A DNA stretch of 64,000 nt from Epiperipatus broadwayi (taxonomy: Eukaryota; Onychophora; Udeonychophora; Euonychophora; Peripatidae): the NCBI GenBank assembly GCA_028023455.1, contig JAQFVV010012496.1, forward strand, positions 3,596,001 through 3,660,000, given 5' to 3'. The position numbers and the translations under genes were made by a program. This document shows, piece after piece, positions 47,850-59,519 of this stretch. How positions within the stretch are numbered: the first letter of the stretch is position 1; each line of letters starts with the position of its first letter. The notes below the pieces were generated by a model. The model did not search any database. It was not told where the DNA came from and worked only from the letters and a program-made list of their open reading frames with translations.

Positions 47850-48849
47850 TATTTGTGAGTTTTCAAGTAAACCAAGATGGCCACCGTAATTTTGATAAGT
47901 GTACAGTTTTAAGAGCTTGTAATCTACCAAAGATGTTATTTGTTAAATTAAAACAGAATTAATAAATTAATTGTTAAATTTTAAAAAAGGAATAAATTCC
48001 AATAAATTCATTAAGAAGCTTTATCTCAACTTTTTTTTATATAATGTGGGAAGTGATGAGACACTCTTAACATTGTTGTACTTTGGATCAATTCAGTGTT
48101 TCATTTTGTCAGCAGTATTTTTGGTAAATTGTCATAATGATAAAAATTTGGGCCCTTCCTGTCACAGAATGTGATGCAGTGAACTATTTCCAAAGGTACA
48201 GAACCTGACTTCAGGTGTACGCTAATGATCATGGTATGTTGCACACCACCAACATGAATAAAGTGTAAATATTGTCTTTATATTTTTTTTCCATTTGTTT
48301 TGTTAATAAGTTAATAAAAAACCAACAACTAAATATTGTAATATGTAATTTTTCTTTCTACAGTATAGGCTTTTTCATATCTGCACTCCAATATGTAATA
48401 TACAGGGGGTTTGAACTCAGACTTTCACATGACCCTCAACTATCCACGCTATCTCATACTGCTGATACACTTGATAACACACATTTTGAAAAGATAAATA
48501 ATCACCGATAACAGTAGTTCGTGCTAAACCAGCACTCGTCAGCTGGTCCAGATTATCATCTCCACATATATACAATCAATGCTCAGCTTATATTAAGATA
48601 GCCAATCTTCATACTTTAATGGACAGGTTTCAATCCACTCCACCCCACAACTCTTCAGCCGTCCATTTCATATAGTTTTTCTAAAATGATTTATTTTTTA
48701 AAAATAACAGTAATAAAAAATAAAATGCAAAAATTAAATACGTTTCCTAACAAGTAATTTTGTGTAAACATTTTTTTTGGGAATCTCGAAACTGTAGATA
48801 TATCAAAAATATGGGTTCCCTATTGGCTTATTTCAAAACTCATAAGAAC
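47850..48849. mobile_element. Family E element carrying a nested B
   Basis: Left TIR TTTGTGAGTTTTCAAGTAAA then CCAAGATGGCCACC; right TIR TATCAAAAATATGGGTTCCC, TTTCAAAACTCATAAG. The body GTCAGCAGTATTTTTGG, TTGTCATAATGATAAAAATT and ATGAATAAAGTGTAAATATT matches the other copies. A family B element at 48385-48678 interrupts the right half. The 67-codon plus-strand frame across the body is not conserved as a protein in the sister copies. Confidence 0.8.
48385..48678 (+). mobile_element. Family B element nested in E
   Basis: GGGGTTTGAACTCAGACTTT, ACATGACCCTCAACTATCC, AAGATAAATAATCACCG, GTGCTAAACCAGCACTCGTC and ATGGACAGGTTTCAATCC. E sequence resumes after CGTCCATTTC. This dates B activity after insertion of this E copy. 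Confidence 0.75.
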
Positions 48850-49370
48850 ACTATTTTTACGTACTATGAATAAAGTAATAACCCAGTCTAAAATATGACA
48901 GTGATAAAAATAATACCTGAGTGACAATATAATTAAACGATAACTATAAAAAAAATGTAACAATTGTGAGAGCTATAACTATAATAATAAGAATACAGTA
49001 GTAATAGATGTAATGAAACACGTGACTAAATATAACAATATTATTCACAACGGTAACTAGTAACTTCTATTTATTTGTTTAGCAGCATAATATAAATGCC
49101 TTTTTTTTTTTTAAAAAAAAAAATATAACTTGATATTTTACATTGTTTATAAATTCAGTTTTGATATATGATCTTTTTTTGTCTGTATTATAATCATGTG
49201 GTAAACAGACGCAGAAGGTTGATAATTTAACCCTTTATTGCCCATCATTATTTATTTTAAAAATAAAGTTATGAGTGACAGTTTCTATTTTAAAATAACA
49301 AATAGTCAAGTTTTTATAAATATTACTTTTTTTTATTCACTAATTACAATTTCTTATTTATTTAGATACA
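48850..49370. other. No recognised feature
   Basis: AT-rich; contains a T10-A10 type mirror run near 49100-49125. Confidence 0.4.
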
Positions 49371-49374
49371 CTAT

Positions 49375-50010
49375 AATGTTATTGTTTTCCTGAAGGTTTG
49401 TAATGATGGTATTTTCATCTATCATCTCATATTAAGTATTGAATGTCGTTAGAAAAATTTAACTTTATTTAAATCTTTCAATTACATTAAATTGTTAATA
49501 ATAGCATATGGATTAGTAATATGCATAATTTTTTGGTGATATTATTCTCCTCTCTTCTTCTGGTGTGCTGGTCTAACCAGTGATAGTACTAGCATGTGAA
49601 TCGAACCCGGATCCTTTAGATTCTTGAATATTAATTTTTAAGATAATGCTTTGGCATGATGGCTGCTGGTTAAGGCATTACCTTAAAATTCAATATTCAA
49701 AAATCTAAGAATCCAGATTCGATTCCCATGCTAGTACTGTCACTGGTTAGGCCAGCATTCAATATTTCAAAATCTAAGGGTCCAGATTCGATTCCTAGGC
49801 CAGTACTGTCACTGATGAGGTCAACAACACCCACGGAAGAGAGGTGAATAATACTTCTCAAAATGTTGTGCATATATTATTAACCTATGTGCTGTTAATA
49901 ACAGTTGAATATAATTGGAGTATTTAAATAAAAGTTAATTTTTTCTAAAGACATTCAATACTTAATATTAGATGATGGAAATAGTCCAGTATATAAATAC
50001 AACTATAATG
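49375..50010. mobile_element. Family T palindrome with a duplicated right head
   Basis: Left inner arm AGCATGTGAATCGAACCCGG. On the right, TTCGATTCCCATGCTAGTAC occurs first, then about 75 bases later GATTCGATTCCTAGGCCAG repeats the same head. Outer arms TAAGTATTGAATGTCGTTAG and its complement close the element. Confidence 0.75.
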
Positions 50011-50089
50011 TTATGTATTGGCAGTAAATATCAGAGAGTATAATTAAAAAAGATAATTGTTGTAAATTATATAAAAACGCTAAACTTTC

Positions 50090-50560
50090 AAGCAACTTCA
50101 ACTATCCACACTATCTCACACTACTGATACACATGACCACACACATGCAGAAAAGATAAATAATCACCAATATATGTAGTTCATGCTGAATCAGCACTCA
50201 TCAGTTGGTCCATATTATCATCTCACATACATATATACAACCAGTGCTCAGTTTATATTAAGATAGCAAATCTTTATAGTTCAATGGACAGGTTTCAATC
50301 TACTCCAACCTCAAACAATTCAGCCTTTCCATTGAAGTATAAGGATTTGATATCAATATAAATTGAGCATTGATTGTATATATGTATGGGAGATGAGAAT
50401 CTGGACTAACTGATGAGTGCTGGTTCAGCATGAACTACGTATATTGGTGATTATTTATCTTTTCTGCATGTGTGTGGTCATGTGTATCAGTAGTATGAGA
50501 TAGTGGGGATGATTGAAGTAGCTTGAAAGTCTGAGTTCAAATCCCCTATATTTATAATTG
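50090..50560. mobile_element. Family B palindrome
   Basis: ACTATCCACACTATCTCACA, CAGAAAAGATAAATAATCAC and CATGCTGAATCAGCACTCAT pair with ATGAGTGCTGGTTCAGCATG, GTGATTATTTATCTTTTCTG and ATGAGATAGTGGGGATG. The right end is GAAAGTCTGAGTTCAAATCC. Confidence 0.8.
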
Positions 50561-50930
50561 GGCTCCAGGTATAAGAGTGCTTGGTATTTCAAATCTTATA
50601 AACTAATATAATTATCAGTTTTAATTTCATTCTAATGAGAACACAATAAGAAAAAAAAAATCAGGCAAAAGGTAAATAATTCTACTGCTGACATCAGAAC
50701 CTGACTTCGCATTTAACATTTGAGCAATTTGAATAAGATTAATAAAATATAAAAAAGTTTAATAATGACATTTATTAAATTTATGGTCAGATATAGTTAT
50801 TCAGCAAGACAAATTTACAAAGTTGGGGGAGAGGGCTTCAAATTTCCGCAGGAGATTCTATTATTTTCGATTAAGTTAAACTTTATTTAGATAATATTTT
50901 TGTTAGTTTTGAATAAATTAATATACGAAT
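50561..50930. other. No recognised feature
   Basis: AT-rich gap without a family member; the sequence AGTTGGGGGAGAGGGCTTC near 50820 is locally GC-richer but unassigned. Confidence 0.4.
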
Positions 50931-50934
50931 TTGT

Positions 50935-51400
50935 ATTTAGTAAATAAAGGGATTTGAATTTAGGATTTTTCAGTATACATTTATCCTCCACTCCATCTTA
51001 AACAATCATAACCACTTACATGTGAAAAGATAATAAAGCAATATCTCAAGGCGTTAATAGGTTTATAAATATAGATGATAACAATCAACCATTAAGCTAT
51101 CACCAATCTCAACCTGTAGTCAAGGCAACCTCCTTTAATGAAGGTTGCCATGACAACAGATTAAGATTGCTTATAACTTAAGGGTTGGTCGTTATTATGT
51201 GAAAAAGATAGATGATCCCCAATATACATATACACAAAATATATATGCACAAAATACATATAGTGGGTATCATTCATCTTTTTTTTTTTTTTACGTATGT
51301 GGTTATGTGTATCGGTTGTTTGAGTTGGAGTGAGGATGAATTTAGACTAAAAAATCCGAAGTTCAAATCCTTCTATTTATTTATATACGACACAATCAGT
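50935..51400. mobile_element. Family B palindrome split by a family F element
   Basis: The left B arm (AGGGATTTGAATTTAGGATT ... ACATGTGAAAAGATA) and right B part (GTGAAAAAGATAGATGATCC ... AAAAATCCGAAGTTCAAATC) belong together. Between them, 51033-51197 is a compact F palindrome (TAGTCAAGGCAACCTCC / GGTTGCCATGACAACAG). The flanks TGTGAAAAGATA (51021-51032) and TGTGAAAAAGATA (51198-51210) look like a 12-13-bp target duplication. Confidence 0.7.
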
Positions 51401-51534
51401 ACACTGAATGAGTAGGCTAATTAAATATTTATTGAATAAACATAATAAAGTCTGTAAATAAAGAACATTCTTATGGGTAGTATACATAAGATCATGTGAT
51501 CTTTGAATATTAAAGTAGAAGGTTTAGTTCTACT

Positions 51535-51650
51535 CAATTGATCAGGCTAAAATTTTTTGAAATTTTGCTCAGCGGAGAATTGATCCCGAACTTCTAAATT
51601 TCAAGCCTACCATTTTCTGCCTGCATTAAACCACACATGTATCTAATTGA
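51535..51650 (-). other. Possible degraded tRNA-like sequence
   Basis: On the minus strand, GTTTAATGCAGGCAGAAAAT followed by GAAGTTCGGGATCAATTCTC could be a worn tRNA-derived head (GTTCGGGATC near a box B position). Evidence is thin. Confidence 0.2.
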
Positions 51651-51964
51651 GAAAAGGTCACGATTTATTATTTTTATAATTTTTTTAGATTGTCATTAAT
51701 AAAAGAAGAATCAAGCTTTTAACTGACTAATTTTTTAAAAAGCGCCCTCTATCACATACTATATGCAGAAACAAATACAATTTTATTTAAAAAAAAAAAA
51801 ACGTAAACGAAAGAAAAAGTTTAAATATTAAAATATTTATTATTTTTTTATTATGGACATTTTTCACAGATATGAAAAATTAATACAGTATACCAAAATT
51901 TTATTATAAATGTATACCGCAGATTGTTTGGGAATTTAAAAAAATGTTAAATAATAATTATTTA

Positions 51965-52095
51965 TTTGGTTCAGCACAAAATTGAAGATTATTTATCTTT
52001 TTCACATGTGTGTGGTCATGTGTATTGGTTGTATGAGATAGAGTGGATAACCAGAGAGAGCTTGAAAGTCTGTGTTCAAATCCCCTATATCACAT
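51965..52095 (-). mobile_element. Family B right-end fragment
   Basis: TTATCTTTTTCACATGTGTG, GGTTGTATGAGATAGAGTGG and GAAAGTCTGTGTTCAAATCC are the B right end. Confidence 0.65.
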
Positions 52096-52099
52096 ATAA

Positions 52100-53635
52100 A
52101 CTCCATGTATATGAATTATGCTTGTATTCGAATGTTAATTTTATAACATTTGTTTAAGTTTACAAGCAATTTATAGTGCCTCAGAATCACAAATTGTTGA
52201 GTGGGTAAGAGATATATTGTTGAATCTCTCTTGTACAGAAAGCATTAATCTAGAAGAAAAATGTTAATTGTTGGTTTTAATGTATATCGTATTATATATA
52301 AACCATTAATCTAAAATCATAATAATTTGGGCTTTACAGCTTGTTTAGTAACTCATGAAATTGATATTCGTTATTGAATATTTATAAAATGAGTTTTTAA
52401 CTCTTCTAAGCTGAAGTTAGATGATAATTGATCAAGTATGGGTCAATGAATCACTATAAAAAATATCAAGTGAATATGATACAATCTTCAATGGAGAGTG
52501 ATTTAATTTTAACAAAAATAAAATTGAGCATGGATAATGATAACGTGCTGATGATTTAGCACAACAGTAGAGTAATAGACTCAAATGGTAAAGATTTATG
52601 GATCTATTTTCAGCCAAATAAAGTAACAAAAATAAACTTTGTCGATTGAATGAAACTATTATCCACTATCTGCCACTCGAAGATTCTATCATTACCTTAC
52701 ATGTCAAGCAACTAACCCTACCATTAAGGCTATGAAATTATACAAGTATTCATTCCATTGGCACTAATTTAATTGATGAAAATATGTTTCTTCAGCAGAT
52801 AAAGGCATTAGTGGTAGGCAAAGGATGCGTAGGAAGAGATCGATTTCTGACTCACATTGGCTTATTGAACGAATATAACTCTACAAATATTTTGGTGTTT
52901 AAATGTTCTTATTTTTTATAAGAAATTATTATGTAACAAACAGAAACAAATAAGTCTGAGTTCCTCATTTCATGCAACAGGTTAAAAGTTATAACAAGTG
53001 TCGATGAATCAGGATAATTGTCAAATATGTGTGAAATATTTTTTGAGGAATTTAAGCATTTGTAACCAATATTATAGGCTACAAACGTTTCACCATTAGC
53101 AAAAAAAAAGTACTTTCTATTAGGCTTTTTGATTTTTTTGAATTGATTTTGAGATGCCTTTTAATTTTGTATAATATTTCTAAGATAGATGGAGTAGGCA
53201 GTTATAGATTCAATGTAAATAAATATGTGAGCAAGAGTGTCCTTTCCATGAGAGTATAAAACCAGTATTTAATGTGGATTTGACCGTTGCAATTTTAAAT
53301 GTGATTAGAACAAGCAGTCCTGTTTTTATTTCTTTCGATTTTTTTAAAAAATTCTTTAATCAGGCCTAAACTTGAAACTGCCAGATGCACATTAAATATT
53401 AGCTTAATATTCTTGTGAAATATCATTCTGAGTAATTTTGGTAATGCTCAATGCTTTTCACTATTTTCTTATAGAAGTGAAAGTATTTGAACCCTGAATT
53501 ATTAACTTTTACACCCTTTTTGAACTTGACGTAATACAAATAACATGAAAGAAGTCAAATATCATTTCAAAATTTACATGAACTTCCTTTCTGCCTAATT
53601 TATACAAACTTTTATGGGTAAAGAATGGTTTTAAA
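52100..53635. other. No recognised feature
   Basis: AT-rich, apparently low-copy sequence. I found no family member and no consistent coding signal. Confidence 0.4.
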
Positions 53636-53639
53636 TATA

Positions 53640-53850
53640 CTTGTCAAATTCCATATGGATCGGAAACATGATCATTGCTAGAGAAGCAATAGAGAGTCTT
53701 CATACTATATGGTGAAAGATGAAAGTTACATCAATAGTAACAAGAAGGAATCAAAAATGAAATACATAGATACAAAAATTAAACAAAAATCACTGACATT
53801 AGTGAAAGAATTAAATTAAGAGACTTAAAAAAAGTTTATTAATCTTAATG
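53640..53850 (+). pseudogene. Strongly decayed RTE-like LINE fragment
   Basis: PYGSET then a stop and SLLEKQ (from TATGGATCGGAAACATGATC), followed by RVFILYGER and, at about 53787-53830, ITDISERIKLRDLKK. This parallels the copy at 32.1 kb (VTDIIEKIKRLKW) and the generic YGSETW...TDI.ERIKRLKW order of RTE tails. Several in-frame stops. Confidence 0.6.
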
Positions 53851-53989
53851 GGTTAAGTAGCAAGATGAATGTGATGTGATGCACTGTGACTTCTCCTTAT
53901 ATGGAGTTAGAAATCTTTCAGCAACTATGTCCACAAAAACCTGTTAACAATTTTACCTTCCCTTTCCATTCCCACCCTGTTTCCCCATA

Positions 53990-54325
53990 TCCTGCTCCAT
54001 CCCATTACCACAACATAATCTTTGTCAACTCCATAGCCTTCATATCTAAATTCCCCTTATCTGTTCCCAAACCCAGCATAAAAACCAACAATCCACTTTC
54101 TGTATAATCACTTTGTTTATATTTAGCCTTCCATAACTTCATTATTTGTACCCTTTCTGTTTTTAAGCATTTACATTCAATTAACAGCTGCCGAATATTT
54201 TCTATGCCTTCCTTACACAACTTGCAGAATAAATCATCCATATTTTTCCATTTATGTGTATATTCCCTTATTGCTAAAGATCCCATTCGAACCTTAAACA
54301 GTAAGTAGGTGGCTCATCCTATTCT
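53990..54325 (-). pseudogene. LINE RT C-terminal fragment with CxxC...C motif
   Basis: On the minus strand LFKVRMGSLAIREYTHKW precedes FCKLCKEGIENIRQLLIECK, the pattern C-x2-C-x(n)-E-x(n)-(H/R)LL-x2-C at the end of many LINE reverse transcriptases, here with R in place of the usual H. Open for 93 codons from an internal ATG, ending TKIMLW. The remainder of the RT is missing. The plus-strand frame on the same bases is a shadow. The clade is not resolved. Confidence 0.65.
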
Positions 54326-54730
54326 AATTTTGGTTTTTGTTGTTGACAGATTACTTATAAAATTTAATGATAAAATTTATAGAAAAAGCATCTCAACATC
54401 AAATCTCACCAACTAATTCTCATGATAATGGATTATGAAAAAAATATTATAAAGAAAATAAGCAGTCTAAAGTTTTATATGGTTTAACAACTGCTAAAAC
54501 TTAGCAAACCCTGTAATAATTTCCCTTAGAGAACTACAAAAAGATGAGTCAGAAACAATTAAGTGAGTAAAAACCAGTAATACAATGTCATAAGTGTTGA
54601 GAAGAAATGTAATGCCCAGAAGATTTATAATTATAATGGGAAGTGTCTCTAAATCATTTTCTAGGATCTTTTTTTTTATTAAAAAAAACCTTTAATTATC
54701 ATTTATTTCCCTATTGCGTACTATGTTATT
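54326..54730. other. No recognised feature
   Basis: AT-rich gap without assignable content. Confidence 0.4.
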
Positions 54731-54734
54731 ATAG

Positions 54735-54915
54735 ATCAGTAGAGGGATTTGAACTCAGAATGTTTGTTTATTTGTCCTTCACAATAATCGATACACATGA
54801 CCACACAATGCAAAAAAGTTGTATAATTTCCAATTTCATATTTTGTGCTTGAGATGGAGTGGAAAATGAATAGATTAAAACATTCTGAGTTCAAATCAAT
54901 CTACTTACATATATA
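54735..54915. mobile_element. Family B short palindrome
   Basis: GAGGGATTTGAACTCAGAAT on the left and AACATTCTGAGTTCAAATCA on the right pair. The inner part has CGATACACATGACCACAC. Confidence 0.65.
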
Positions 54916-55089
54916 GGAAACATTCAGTATGAGAAAGTTACATATTGCCTTAAAATTACATGTGTTCTTATAGGTAAGAAAGTAGTTCATGTTTAGAAAA
55001 GTCATGTTTTTGAAAAGCTCACGAAAATGAAATTGGCAATTTATTATGTTATTAATTAAATTGATTCAAATCTGCAATTTTTACAGTTT

Positions 55090-56040
55090 AAATGTGGCAA
55101 ACTCTCCATATAGTGCTGCCATCCAGCGCAAGTGCAACAATAGCTGCAAAAAGATTTGTGCATAAAATCCCTATCTAATGACTATTCATCCAATATCCCC
55201 AGACTAGTTTCCAGCTAGTGGCTTTCATCAGGGAGAAGTCTTGAATCTAAAAGCACTGCTCCTAGATCTTAGAAAGTAATGCAACTCTCCAGCAGCCACC
55301 TTCCAGAATGAAACCACAGTAATATTTTCAAGCTCTCATTAGCTTGTATAGTCATATAGATCTGAACTCAGTTCATCATCCATACTTTTTTACATCTTTG
55401 GTTCTTTAATAATCACAGTCACCATAATCCTATTGGGCAACATTGGTATTAAACCACTAAACATCACATGATCGCCATTCTTTATGATTACACAGGCTGT
55501 TTACACAGAGGCTAAAATATCCACAGCCTCTGTGTAAACAGCTTGTATAAGCATAAAGAAATGTGATCACATGATGTTTAGTGGTTTAATACAATCCTGC
55601 CTATAGGATTACAGTGACTGTGGTTAAAAAAGAACCAAAGACATTAAAAAGTATGGATGCTGAACTGAATTCAGATGTATACGATTATTCAAGCTAATGA
55701 GCTTGAATTGTAAACATTATTGTGTTTCCATTTTGGACTCAAAGTTTTATAGTTAGCTAGTAAGATAAAAAGTGGCTGCCGTGGGAGTTGCATTATATCC
55801 TAAGATCTTGGTGCAGTGCTCTCAGATTCATGGCTCCTCACTGATGAAAGCCACAAGCTAGACACTAGTCTGGGGATATTGGATGAGTAGGCACTAGATA
55901 GAGATTTTATGCACAAGCCTTCATCCATCTATTGATTACTCTGGTTGTCACAGGGTGGCACTACTGTATGGAAAGTTTAGCTTCTGTGTAAACAGCTTAT
56001 GTAAAAATAAAGAATGGTGATCATGTGATGTTTAGTAATT
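55090..56040. mobile_element. Family A elements forming a large compound palindrome
   Basis: A forward half (55100-55500: CTCCATATAGTGCTGCCATC, ATATCCCCAGACTAGTTTCC, CATCACATGATCGCCATTC) meets an inverted half (55540-56035: GTGATCACATGATGTTTAG, CACTAGTCTGGGGATATTGG, GCACTACTGTATGGAAAG). ACAGAGGCTAAAATATCC... ACAGCCTCTGTGTAAACAG lies at the junction. Confidence 0.75.
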
Positions 56041-56515
56041 TAAAAATGATATTAAATTTTTCAAAAAGATTATTTTAAAATAATATTTTAGTGTTGTTGT
56101 CTAATAATAAGTGAGAACAGCAAATTGCATTATTATCACGTGACACACCGAAATTACGAGGAGCTAATTATCAGTATTGCATTACATACAGTGGCATTTG
56201 ATGCCCAATAAGTGGTTGGGTATAATTTTACCACTTGTGACATTTAAAATCCTTATGAACTTCCGACCAATACAACCATTATTATTAATACTGGACTTAA
56301 ATAATTTCTAAGTAAAGAGAGACAAATATAAAGAAATGAAGTACTATAGTTCACATACACACACCCACTTTACAGCTGTTGTAACATATATATATATCCA
56401 TTAACCTCTACTTCTTATATGTATAGAAATTGAAGTAACTTTAAACTATATAAGTTATGCTTCCCACTACCATAGACAATAACTACTATAATATGAATAT
56501 CATTTATGTTCTTTA
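56041..56515. other. No recognised feature
   Basis: AT-rich; ACACACACCC run near 56358. No family or coding signal. Confidence 0.4.
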
Positions 56516-56519
56516 TTAC

Positions 56520-56690
56520 TTTTTACACTGCCTTTTTACAACCCATTATTGATAGTTTCGATTGCCCCAGAAATCTTCTTCAGAATTTCTACTTATATTA
56601 CTGAAGAAGACTGCCGGTGCAATCGAAGCTGTCAATAGTGGGTTGTAAAAAAGCATTGTAAAAAGTAATAAGGAACATATATGATATTAA
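56520..56690. mobile_element. Family M hairpin (short parent form of the 99-bp array)
   Basis: TTACTTTTTACACTGCC, CAACCCATTATTGATAG, TTCGATTGCCCCAGAAATCT and TCTTCAGAA pair with TGAAGAAGACTGCCGG, GCAATCGAAGCTGTCAATAG and GGGTTGTAAAAAAGC. This is one palindrome without internal expansion. Confidence 0.75.
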
Positions 56691-56939
56691 TATTATATGG
56701 ATTTGACAACGCAATAAGAAAGATCAAGTTATAATATTTCAAAAAGACAAATAACTATTAGTATCTATTAAAGATAGCATAACTAATATTAGTTTTTTTT
56801 TTTTTTGGAAGTTGTAAAGATTTAGGTTTCCAAGGGCGGAAATGAAATAAATAAAAAATAATAACACAGAATTCTACAAACGTATATATAAAATAAAATA
56901 AAAGATTACATAACAAATTAAGACTTTCTTCAAATTATC

Positions 56940-57240
56940 TTGCATAATGTTCATAAATTAGGCAACTAGTGTCTCATAGATACAGTTCATCGTTGTTCCG
57001 GTCATCGTTTTATCATGCATTACACGCGGGGACTCCTCGGCGACGTATTTGGAGTGATGTTATTTCCATCTTCTGTTTGTTTTCATTCTGTATCCATCTG
57101 GACGTTTAAGACAGAGCGTTTGATGTTTCAGCAGGCGTTATATAATTGAATAATAAATGATTGCGCTTCCTATGGTCAGGGCTGATAACATTTTGAACCT
57201 ATGACAGTATTAAATTAGCCGGAGTACATTGTTTTGTAGT
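56940..57240. other. GC- and CpG-richer non-repetitive patch
   Basis: Unlike its surroundings: GTTGTTCCGGTCATCG, TTACACGCGGGGACTCCTCG, GCGACGTATTTGG, CTGGACGTTTAAGACAGAGC and GCAGGCGTTATA. Retained CpGs in an otherwise CpG-poor window suggest constraint or low methylation, for example a promoter or first exon. On the minus strand an ATG in AGATGGAAATAACATCACTC opens only 18 codons before a stop. No gene assigned. Confidence 0.35.
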
Positions 57241-57489
57241 TCCTAAACGCTTAAAAAAAATTTAATTCACTGTTTGGTATTTAATAATTTGTGTAAGAAC
57301 ATAATTATTTTATCATTTATATATTAACTAGAACATCATTAGCATAGTTATATATTTATCCATATTCGAAGAATTGTGCGGTCCTTTTATTTTAAACGTC
57401 TATTTAAATCAATTCAATTATTTTATCCAATTGCACGAATCTATTAGAATTCTTATTGTTTAAATATCGGCTATAGTTCGCCATTTTGT

Positions 57490-57655
57490 GTTACAATAAC
57501 TGATATTAGTTAAATTTGTATTTGTTCACCGCTTTTGCATTTTTATGTATCGTATTTACACATCATATATATTAAAATGTTACAATATTTGATATTAGTT
57601 AAATTTGTATTTGTTCACCGCTTGCATTTTTAATATTTACACATCATATTCCAGA
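57490..57655 (+). repeat. Two-unit tandem duplication, about 85 bp
   Basis: ACAATAACTGATATTAGTTA then AATTTGTATTTGTTCACCGC, GCATTTTTA and TATTTACACATCATAT occur twice in succession, the second with a short deletion. Confidence 0.8.
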
Positions 57656-57659
57656 AGAT

Positions 57660-58035
57660 ATTCCTTTGGTAAAATAAACAAAACATTCAGATTAAATAAA
57701 AGCTAAGAATATTGGTGCCATCTTTGACGGTTATGTTTTACAAACACTCAGAATGTAAAAGCGTTTAAAAGCTCGGATGTGCAGGATTAATAAAGTTCAT
57801 TATTTTAAAAGGCTATCATATTAAATGATTATAAATTTAATGGAAATTTTGATCTGAGTGATAGGCAAGTTATTACTTTCAAATGGAATGGATCGAGTAA
57901 ATTACTTTTTATAATTAATTAATTCTATACATAATATATATACACACATTTCAGAAATGTAGGACCACTCGTCTACTGATAGCATAACAATTTGCCATTC
58001 TCATAACTATGCACCACTTTCTAAGGTTCCAAGGA
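57660..58035. other. No recognised feature
   Basis: AT-rich gap with no family member. Confidence 0.4.
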
Positions 58036-58039
58036 GGCC

Positions 58040-59055
58040 TATATTTGTATTTATATATTGAACTATTTCCATCATCTAGCATTAAGTAGTGAATGTCTTC
58101 TGAAAAAAACTTTAACGTTATTTACATTTTTAAATTACATTCAATTGTTAGTAATAGCATACAGGTTGGTATATGTCCAATATTTTGAGAGATATCATTC
58201 TCCTCTCTTCTTCAGGTATTTCTGGCTTGACCAGTGACAGTACTAGCATGGGAATCGAACATGGATCCTTGGATTCTTGGCATTTTAAGGTAACACTAAC
58301 AACTGATCCTCATTTGGTTAGAGTGTTACCTTAAAATTAGACATTCAAAAATCGGAGAGTCCAGGTTCGATTCCCATGCTAGGACTGTCACTGGTCATTT
58401 CAGTGATACCTAAAGAGGAGATTGTTCAGTTGGTTAGAGCATTCATTACCTTAAAATTCAATATTCAAGAATCTAAATGTAGAGGTTCAATTCCCATGTG
58501 AGTATTGTCATTGGTCAATACAGCAAACCCTTGAAGAAAGGAGGAGAATATCTCTCAAACATGCATATACTAACCCTTGACCAGTGACATTAATAACATG
58601 GGAATCAAATCTGGACCCTTGAATTCTTGGAATTTTAAGGTAACACTAATCAACTGATCTTCATTTGGTTAGAGTGTTATCTTACAATTAGATATTCAAA
58701 AATCCAAAGGTCCAGGTTCGATTTCCATGCTAGTACTATCACTGGTCATTTCAGCGATACCTAAAGAGGAGATTGTTCAGTTGGTTAGAGCATTCATGAC
58801 CTTAAAATTCAATATTCAAGAATCTAAGGGTAGAGGTTCAATTCCCATGTGAGTACTGTCATTGGTCAATACAGCAACACCTTGAAGAAGGGAGAAAAAG
58901 AATATCTTTCAAATGTTGTGCATATACTAACCTATGTGCTATTACTAACAGTTGAATGTAATTGAAACTTTTAAATAAGGTTAAATTTTTTAAAGATATT
59001 CAACACTTAATATAAGATGATGGAGATAGTCCAATATATAAATACAACTAAAATA
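58040..59055. mobile_element. Expanded family T element with several tRNA-like heads
   Basis: Outer arms TATATATTGAACTATTTCCA and (inverted) ATAGTCCAATATATAAATAC. Inside are one left-pointing head at 58210-58310, two right-pointing heads at 58312-58395 and 58420-58530, then the same head-to-head set again at 58575-58745 and 58765-58880. The heads near 58422 and 58772 read TTGTTCAGTTGGTTAGAGCA, very close to a tRNA D-arm, and box B GGTTCGATTCC at 58364-58374 is exact. The ~350-bp internal segment is tandemly duplicated. Confidence 0.8.
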
Positions 59056-59394
59056 CCATCTTCACAAACCTTCAAAAAAAGCTTTTAGATGTTTTTTTTC
59101 ATCAGTCTGGCTAGATACTCACAAACTGAGAATAAATGAATATCTGAATATTCATGGTTCTAGAGTAAAAATTAACATATGAATATATTAAGAAGTATAA
59201 TAATTATTCTTTCTTATTGCATCGCCAAATGTCTACCAGATAATACTAAATTGTCCATGCACTTTGCTACTGCTAGATAATGCTTTATTTACAACCCTTA
59301 CAGTTTCGATTGCACCAGCAATCTTCTTCAGAACTACAACATAATACAAATATATGAATATAAATATAAATATACATAAACATATAATTTAAAT

Positions 59395-59518
59395 TTTATA
59401 TATACATCTTAAAATATCTTTTAATTTTACATAATTATTATTCATTTTTAAAAAAAAAGAGTAAAAAAATGAATAATAATAATGTAAAATTAAAAGATAT
59501 TATGAGATGTATATATAT
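59395..59518. repeat. Short inverted repeat beside the RTE fragment
   Basis: ATATACATCTTAAAATATCT and TTTTAATTTTACAT pair with ATGTAAAATTAAAAG and ATATTATGAGATGTATATAT around a (A)n loop at about 59450. Confidence 0.7.
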
Positions 59519-59519
59519 C

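Noticed and set aside
47971-48174. 67-codon plus-strand frame inside family E
   Set aside because: Sister E copies at 11.8 and 63.0 kb carry indels and stops in the same frame, so it is not conserved as a protein.
58312-58880. Cluster of functional tRNA genes
   Set aside because: Heads carry D-arm and box B motifs, but the anticodon region is A/T-rich filler, no closing acceptor stem is evident, and the sequences sit inside a transposable palindrome.
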